64,000 nucleotides of DNA from Terrimonas sp. (GTDB lineage Bacteria > Bacteroidota > Bacteroidia > Chitinophagales > Chitinophagaceae), in contig WGMO01000013.1 in assembly GCA_016125075.1 (NCBI GenBank), positions 124,001-188,000 on the forward strand, read 5' to 3'. Positions 59,678 to 64,000 of this stretch are shown one piece after another; position 1 is the stretch's first letter, and every line of letters begins with the position of its first letter. The notes beneath the pieces were generated by a model. The model had not been told where the DNA came from. It did no database searches and saw only the letters and a program-made list of their open reading frames with translations. The position numbers were made by a program, and so were the translations under genes.

Positions 59678-60685
59678 ATGGATATTCAAAAAGAACTGGA
59701 AAAAAGAATTCTGATCATCGACGGGGCCATGGGCACTATGATCCAGCGGCATAAACTGGAGGAAGCCGACTATCGCGGTGAGCGGTTCAGGGACTGGCCT
59801 TCCGACCTGAAAGGCAATAATGACCTTTTATCACTTACCCAACCGGCAATCATTACCGGCATCCATAAGCAATACCTGGATGCGGGTGCCGATATCATTG
59901 AAACAAACACTTTCAACGCACAGAAAATATCACTGGCCGATTACAATATGCAGTCACTGGCCTATGAAATGAATGTTGCTGCAGCAGGTTGTGCCCGCAG
60001 GGCCATTGAAGCTTCCGGTAAAAAGGCCTGGGTAGCCGGCGCGATCGGCCCCCTCAATAAAACTTTATCGCTTTCTCCGGATGTCAATAACCCCGGTTAC
60101 CGGGCACTGACCTTTGACGAAGCGGTGGAAGCTTATTATGAACAGGTGAGTGGATTGGTGGAAGGTGATGTAGACCTTTTACTCATCGAAACCATCTTCG
60201 ACACCCTGAATGCCAAGGCCGCGATCTTTGCGATCAAAAAATATTTCAGTGAGACCGGCAAACCCGAATTACCGATCATGATCAGCGGCACCATCACCGA
60301 TGCTTCGGGCAGGACCTTAAGCGGGCAAACCCTTGAAGCTTTTTATACTTCCGTGATGCATGCCAAACCTTTAAGCGTTGGTTTGAACTGTGCATTAGGG
60401 GCCAAAGAGATGCGGCCGCATATTGAAGAGCTTTCGCAGATCGCATCGGGGTATGTTTCGGCCTACCCGAATGCAGGTTTACCCAATGCCATGGGTGAAT
60501 ATGATGAATCGCCGGAAGATACCGGTCACTACCTGGAAGAATGGGCGCAGGAAGGTTTTGTGAATATCGTGGGAGGCTGTTGCGGTACCACGCCCGATCA
60601 TATCCGGCATATTGCAGACCATGTAAAAAATATTAAACCCCGGCCCCTCCCGGTATTAACAAAGGAACTTGACCCGGTTGCTTAA
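59678..60685 (+). CDS. Methionine synthase, homocysteine-binding subunit (MetH N-terminal part)
   Basis: 335 residues: homocysteine S-methyltransferase barrel, [37 protein letters not shown] at the start. The zinc Cys ligands are in [15 protein letters not shown] (about 237) and [11 protein letters not shown] (about 301-302). They correspond to Cys247, Cys310 and Cys311 of E. coli MetH. It ends shortly after, so the folate, B12 and reactivation parts are in the second gene (60788). Split MetH is known in Bacteroidota. A 30-codon ORF lies between the two genes. Confidence 0.93.
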   Translation: MDIQKELEKRILIIDGAMGTMIQRHKLEEADYRGERFRDWPSDLKGNNDLLSLTQPAIITGIHKQYLDAGADIIETNTFNAQKISLADYNMQSLAYEMNVAAAGCARRAIEASGKKAWVAGAIGPLNKTLSLSPDVNNPGYRALTFDEAVEAYYEQVSGLVEGDVDLLLIETIFDTLNAKAAIFAIKKYFSETGKPELPIMISGTITDASGRTLSGQTLEAFYTSVMHAKPLSVGLNCALGAKEMRPHIEELSQIASGYVSAYPNAGLPNAMGEYDESPEDTGHYLEEWAQEGFVNIVGGCCGTTPDHIRHIADHVKNIKPRPLPVLTKELDPVA

Positions 60686-60695
60686 ATTAAATGCC

Positions 60696-60788
60696 ATGGA
60701 AAAAATCCTATTGATCGCATCCATACTCATTCTCATTGTCAACAACTTTTCCTTTCTGAAAGGTCTTGTTATAAAAAAGAATTCATAA
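60696..60788 (+). CDS. 30-residue membrane microprotein ORF between the metH genes
   Basis: ATG 60696 begins [20 protein letters not shown], continuing [10 protein letters not shown] and TAA (60786-60788). It is one hydrophobic helix with a Lys near the N-terminus and a basic C-terminal tail (KKNS), so a bitopic membrane peptide is predicted. It starts 10 bases after the first metH stop, and its stop codon shares one base with the second metH start (TAATG), an arrangement that couples translation. It is too short to show family similarity by eye. Conservation would tell whether it is real. Confidence 0.5.
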   Translation: MEKILLIASILILIVNNFSFLKGLVIKKNS

Positions 60789-63505
60789 TGCAGGAAACTG
60801 TACTGATAAAACCCTATCTGCGACTCGCCGGTCTGGAACCCCTTGTTGTAAGGCCGGAAACCAATTTTGTCAATATCGGCGAAAGGACCAATGTTACCGG
60901 TTCAAAGAAATTTGCGCGGCTGATCAAAGAAAACAAATACGAAGAAGCGCTGAGTGTTGCCCGTCAGCAGGTAGAAAATGGCGCCCAGGTACTGGATGTG
61001 AATATGGATGATGCGTTGCTGGATGGCGTGCAGGCCATGACCACGTTCCTGAACCTGGTACAAAGCGAACCTGATATTGCGAAGATCCCGATCATGATCG
61101 ACAGCTCGAAATTTGAGATCATTGAAGCCGGTTTGAAATGTGTGCAGGGCAAATGTATCGTGAACTCTATTTCTATGAAGGAAGGAGAGGAAAAATTCAT
61201 CCAGCATGCCCGGATCTGTAAGATGTATGGCGCCGCAGTGATCGTCATGGCATTTGATGAAGCCGGACAGGCCGATACAAAACAAAGAAAAGTCGAAATC
61301 TGCCACCGGGCCTATAAAATCCTGACAGAACAGGTAGGATATGATCCACAGGATATCATCTTTGACCCGAATATTTTTGCCATTGCCACCGGGCTGGAAG
61401 AACATAATAACTATGGGGTCGACTTTATTGAAGCGACCGGGGAAATCAAGCAACTGATGCCTCTTACCAGGGTCAGCGGAGGTGTGAGCAATCTTTCCTT
61501 CTCCTTCCGTGGCAATGACCACGTGCGCGAAGCCATGCACAGCGTATTTCTCTATTATGCCATCAAAGCGGGTATGGATATGGGGATCGTCAATGCAGGG
61601 CAACTGGTGGTATATGATGAGATCGAACCCCATCTCCGTGACCTCTGCGAAGATGTGATCATGAACAGGAATAATGATAATAATGAAGCTACAGAAAAGC
61701 TGATCAGCTTTGCCGAAACCGTTAAGGCAAAAGGGAAAGTGGAAGTGAAAGACGAAGCCTGGAGAAATGCCTCCGTGGAAGAAAGGCTGAAACATGCATT
61801 GGTAAATGGTATCACCGATTATATTGACCAGGATACGGAAGAAGCGCGGCAAAAATATCCCACGCCACTGGAAGTGATCGAAGGGCCCCTGATGAACGGG
61901 ATGAATGTGGTGGGTGACCTTTTTGGCGCCGGCAAAATGTTTTTGCCCCAGGTGGTGAAAAGCGCCCGGGTCATGAAAAAATCGGTTGCCATCCTCACTC
62001 CTTATATTGAAGCGGAAAAAGAAGAACGCAGGCTGGCCCATGAAAAAGCCGGAACCATCAATGAAGAGGGCGCCGGTGCGGCCAAAATATTACTCGCTAC
62101 CGTTAAGGGCGATGTGCATGATATCGGAAAAAATATTGTGGGTGTGGTATTGGGTTGTAACGGTTACGATATTGTCGACATGGGTGTGATGGTCCCGGCA
62201 GATAAGATCCTGGACACCGCGATCAGGGAAAAAGCAGATATCATTGGGCTCAGCGGCCTTATCACTCCTTCCCTCGATGAAATGGTGCATGTAGCGCATG
62301 AGATGAAACGTAGGGGAATGCAACAACCCCTGCTGATCGGTGGCGCCACCACCTCGCGTATGCACACGGCCGTGAAGATCGCCCCGCAATATGATCATGG
62401 TGTACTGCATGTGCTCGATGCTTCCCGAAGTGTAACGGCGGTCAGCACCCTGCTGAACAAGGAACAGAAACCGGGCTTCCTGCAACAGACCTCCCAGGAA
62501 TATGAAGTCCTGCGTAACCAGTTCCTGAACAAACAAAAAAACAAATCACTGATCCCTTATTCCGAAGCAGTGATCACGAAGGAATATTTTGACTGGAAGA
62601 ATTATCATCCCACCACTCCTGCGGTAAAAGGCATCAAGGTGCTGAAGGATTTTGACCTCGCCACGGTTGCTGACTATATCGACTGGGGTCCCTTTTTTAT
62701 CGGCTGGGAAATGCCCGGCCATTTTCCCGAAGTGCTGACTGACAAGATTTTCGGGGAAGAAGCAACCCGGCTTTACCATGACGCACAAAAACTGGTGAAA
62801 AAGATCATTGATGAAAAATGGTTTTCGGCGAATGGGGTCATTGGCTTTTGGCCGGCGACCAGTAATAACAGGGATACGGTGACCCTGCAAACGGAAAAAG
62901 GACCTGTACAACTGGAAATGCTCCGGCAGCAGATCAAGAAAGCCGTGGGACAGCCCAGTTATTCATTGGCAGACTTTGTAAAACCCAAAGAACTGGGTGA
63001 GGATTATATGGGTGCCTTTGCGGTGACCATTCACGGGGCGAAGACCCATATCGACCGGTTTGCTGCCGAAAATGATGAGTATAATAAGATACTGGTGCAG
63101 ATCCTGGCAGACCGTTTTGTGGAAGCTTTTGCAGAATGCCTTCATCAGCAAACAAGAAAAGAGTATTGGGGCTACGACAAAGACGAAACCCTAAGCAACC
63201 AGGAACTGATCAAAGAACAATACAAGGGTATCCGTCCTGCCCCGGGTTACCCTGCCTGTCCCGATCATACCGAAAAAATTAAATTATTTGACCTGCTGCA
63301 GGTAACAGAAAATATCGGCATCATGATGACCGAAAGCCTGGCCATGAATCCGCCGGCCTCGGTCTGCGGCTGGTATATCGGATTACCCCAGAGCCATTAT
63401 TTTGGATTAGGAAAAATCAACCGCGATCAGCTCGAAGACTATGCTGCAAGAAAAGGTATGTCGCTGGATGAGGCGGAAAAATGGCTGCGACCGGTATTGG
63501 AATAA
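60788..63505 (+). CDS. metH: Methionine synthase, folate/B12/AdoMet subunit (MetH C-terminal part)
   Basis: 905 residues with three modules. Pterin-binding barrel at about 20-300 ([55 protein letters not shown]). B12 domain with the helical cap ([29 protein letters not shown]) and [19 protein letters not shown], where the His of DVHDIG (about 441-446) is the lower cobalt ligand. AdoMet reactivation domain from about 640 ([25 protein letters not shown]). With the homocysteine subunit it remakes methionine from homocysteine and methyltetrahydrofolate. The start ATG overlaps the microprotein stop by one base. Confidence 0.95.
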   Translation: MQETVLIKPYLRLAGLEPLVVRPETNFVNIGERTNVTGSKKFARLIKENKYEEALSVARQQVENGAQVLDVNMDDALLDGVQAMTTFLNLVQSEPDIAKIPIMIDSSKFEIIEAGLKCVQGKCIVNSISMKEGEEKFIQHARICKMYGAAVIVMAFDEAGQADTKQRKVEICHRAYKILTEQVGYDPQDIIFDPNIFAIATGLEEHNNYGVDFIEATGEIKQLMPLTRVSGGVSNLSFSFRGNDHVREAMHSVFLYYAIKAGMDMGIVNAGQLVVYDEIEPHLRDLCEDVIMNRNNDNNEATEKLISFAETVKAKGKVEVKDEAWRNASVEERLKHALVNGITDYIDQDTEEARQKYPTPLEVIEGPLMNGMNVVGDLFGAGKMFLPQVVKSARVMKKSVAILTPYIEAEKEERRLAHEKAGTINEEGAGAAKILLATVKGDVHDIGKNIVGVVLGCNGYDIVDMGVMVPADKILDTAIREKADIIGLSGLITPSLDEMVHVAHEMKRRGMQQPLLIGGATTSRMHTAVKIAPQYDHGVLHVLDASRSVTAVSTLLNKEQKPGFLQQTSQEYEVLRNQFLNKQKNKSLIPYSEAVITKEYFDWKNYHPTTPAVKGIKVLKDFDLATVADYIDWGPFFIGWEMPGHFPEVLTDKIFGEEATRLYHDAQKLVKKIIDEKWFSANGVIGFWPATSNNRDTVTLQTEKGPVQLEMLRQQIKKAVGQPSYSLADFVKPKELGEDYMGAFAVTIHGAKTHIDRFAAENDEYNKILVQILADRFVEAFAECLHQQTRKEYWGYDKDETLSNQELIKEQYKGIRPAPGYPACPDHTEKIKLFDLLQVTENIGIMMTESLAMNPPASVCGWYIGLPQSHYFGLGKINRDQLEDYAARKGMSLDEAEKWLRPVLE

Positions 63506-63512
63506 ACCAACG

Positions 63513-64000
63513 CTATCCCGCGAGTATATTTTTTTTCACCAGTTCCTGCTGAAGCTGGCCCGGTGAAAGAAAATGGATACTTTGAATTCCCAGTTCCTCG
63601 GCTGCCTGCACATTCCGGAGATTATCATCAATAAATATCGCTTTTGCCGGATCAACCTGGTAGCGGTCGAGCAAACGCCGGTAAAATTCCGGAAAGGGTT
63701 TGCGCGTCTTTTCTTCTCCGCTCACCACCCTGCCATCAAACCAGTGCAGGAAATCATAACGGACAAGGGCAATGTCAAATAGGTTGGCCTGCCAGTTGGT
63801 TAAGGCATAGGTCTTATAGCGATCATCATCCCGCAGTTTCCTGAAGATCTCCACCGTTTCCGTAAAGGGCCCGCCCAGCATATCCGTCCATCTTCCGTAA
63901 AAATCACGGATGGCGCTCTCCCAATCCGGGTACTGCTGCACCAGTTCCTGGGTTGCTTCCACGATCGAACGACCGGCATCCTGCTCTTCGTTCCATTCGT
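63513..64000 (-). CDS. HAD family hydrolase (5' end beyond the window)
   Basis: The frame runs through the right edge of the window (residues EWNEEQDAGRSIVEATQELV before the inner GTG at 63962), so the start is outside and the N-terminal DxDxT motif is not seen. The visible 160 or so residues have YALTNWQANLFDIALVRYDFLHWFDGRVVSGEEKTRKPFPEFYRRLL, with the conserved Thr/Asn of motif II and Lys of motif III, and the acidic FIDDNLRNVQAAEELGIQSIHF motif IV. This fits the HAD-IA group with haloacid dehalogenase or epoxide hydrolase N-domain-like members. The substrate is unknown. Confidence 0.9.
   Translation of the reverse strand, partial: EWNEEQDAGRSIVEATQELVQQYPDWESAIRDFYGRWTDMLGGPFTETVEIFRKLRDDDRYKTYALTNWQANLFDIALVRYDFLHWFDGRVVSGEEKTRKPFPEFYRRLLDRYQVDPAKAIFIDDNLRNVQAAEELGIQSIHFLSPGQLQQELVKKNILAG

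Noticed and set aside
59353-59754. 133-codon frame overlapping the metH leader and start.
   Set aside because: It crosses the strong promoter at 59432-59462 and overlaps the metH start in another frame; composition is not protein-like.
60902-62041. Minus-strand reading frame of 379 codons.
   Set aside because: It lies wholly within metH on the other strand, is rich in Phe/His/Ile as expected for an antisense frame of this codon usage, and shows no domain.

Overview
The window looks like chromosomal DNA of a Bacteroidota bacterium, most likely a member of the Chitinophagaceae or a near relative. This is inferred from gene content and signals, not from a database search. Several genes follow a -7 box of the TAnnTTTG type with a TTG about 19-20 nt upstream, and Shine-Dalgarno sequences are inconspicuous; both are typical of Bacteroidota. 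Also typical are the DUF1015 gene behind serC, the ECF sigma cluster with a GYF-repeat membrane protein, the 1187-residue RND pump and the two-gene metH.

Layout. 1-2746: end of a PiT phosphate transporter, galE, and the C-terminal half of a split transketolase. 2812-4706: ECF sigma factor, putative membrane anti-sigma protein and a small exported helical protein. 4809-11746 (minus): an MBL-fold hydrolase, then the elongasome cluster mreB-mreC-mreD-pbp2-rodA. 11933-17910: an MFS transporter, a small exported protein, tryptophan 2,3-dioxygenase, purD and a POT peptide transporter. 18005-27946: a DUF1800/DUF1501 pair, an AlkB-type hydroxylase, M48, M43 and M16 metallopeptidases and an AIM24-like protein. 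28193-35015 (minus): a tetR-tolC-adaptor-RND efflux operon whose promoter lies inside a perfect 11-bp dyad. 35156-42835: DUF502, a phospholipase C-like protein, serC-DUF1015, a TPR protein, an acyl-CoA ligase and a NarL-type response regulator. 43241-45561: a sulfide:quinone reductase-like flavoprotein with two half-size YeeE/YedE sulfur transporters behind a Crp-like dyad.

45602-50860 is the accessory part. It is an AT-rich block with a quinone oxidoreductase, an alpha/beta hydrolase, the remnant of a second hydrolase, an enoyl-CoA hydratase homologue, an SDR and a divergent HxlR regulator. It ends at a tRNA-Arg locus. There a GIY-YIG nuclease gene lies between two near-identical 144-bp copies of tRNA-Arg-derived sequence. 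One tRNA copy is intact. The other is broken by a 28-bp palindrome and supplies the stop codon of the nuclease gene.

50938-64000: a VOC protein, a ribosome hibernation factor, a five-copy ~131-bp tandem repeat, a TPR membrane protein, an SRPBCC protein, a UvrD-like helicase fused to an Fe-S nuclease, a lipoprotein with Ig-like domains, and recR. Last come a long leader and the two-gene methionine synthase, with a 30-codon membrane microprotein ORF between its halves that overlaps the second start codon by one base. The window ends inside a HAD hydrolase gene.

The best candidates for something undescribed are the tRNA-Arg/GIY-YIG cassette (50268-50860), the microprotein inside the split metH operon (60696-60788) and the metH leader (59463-59677).
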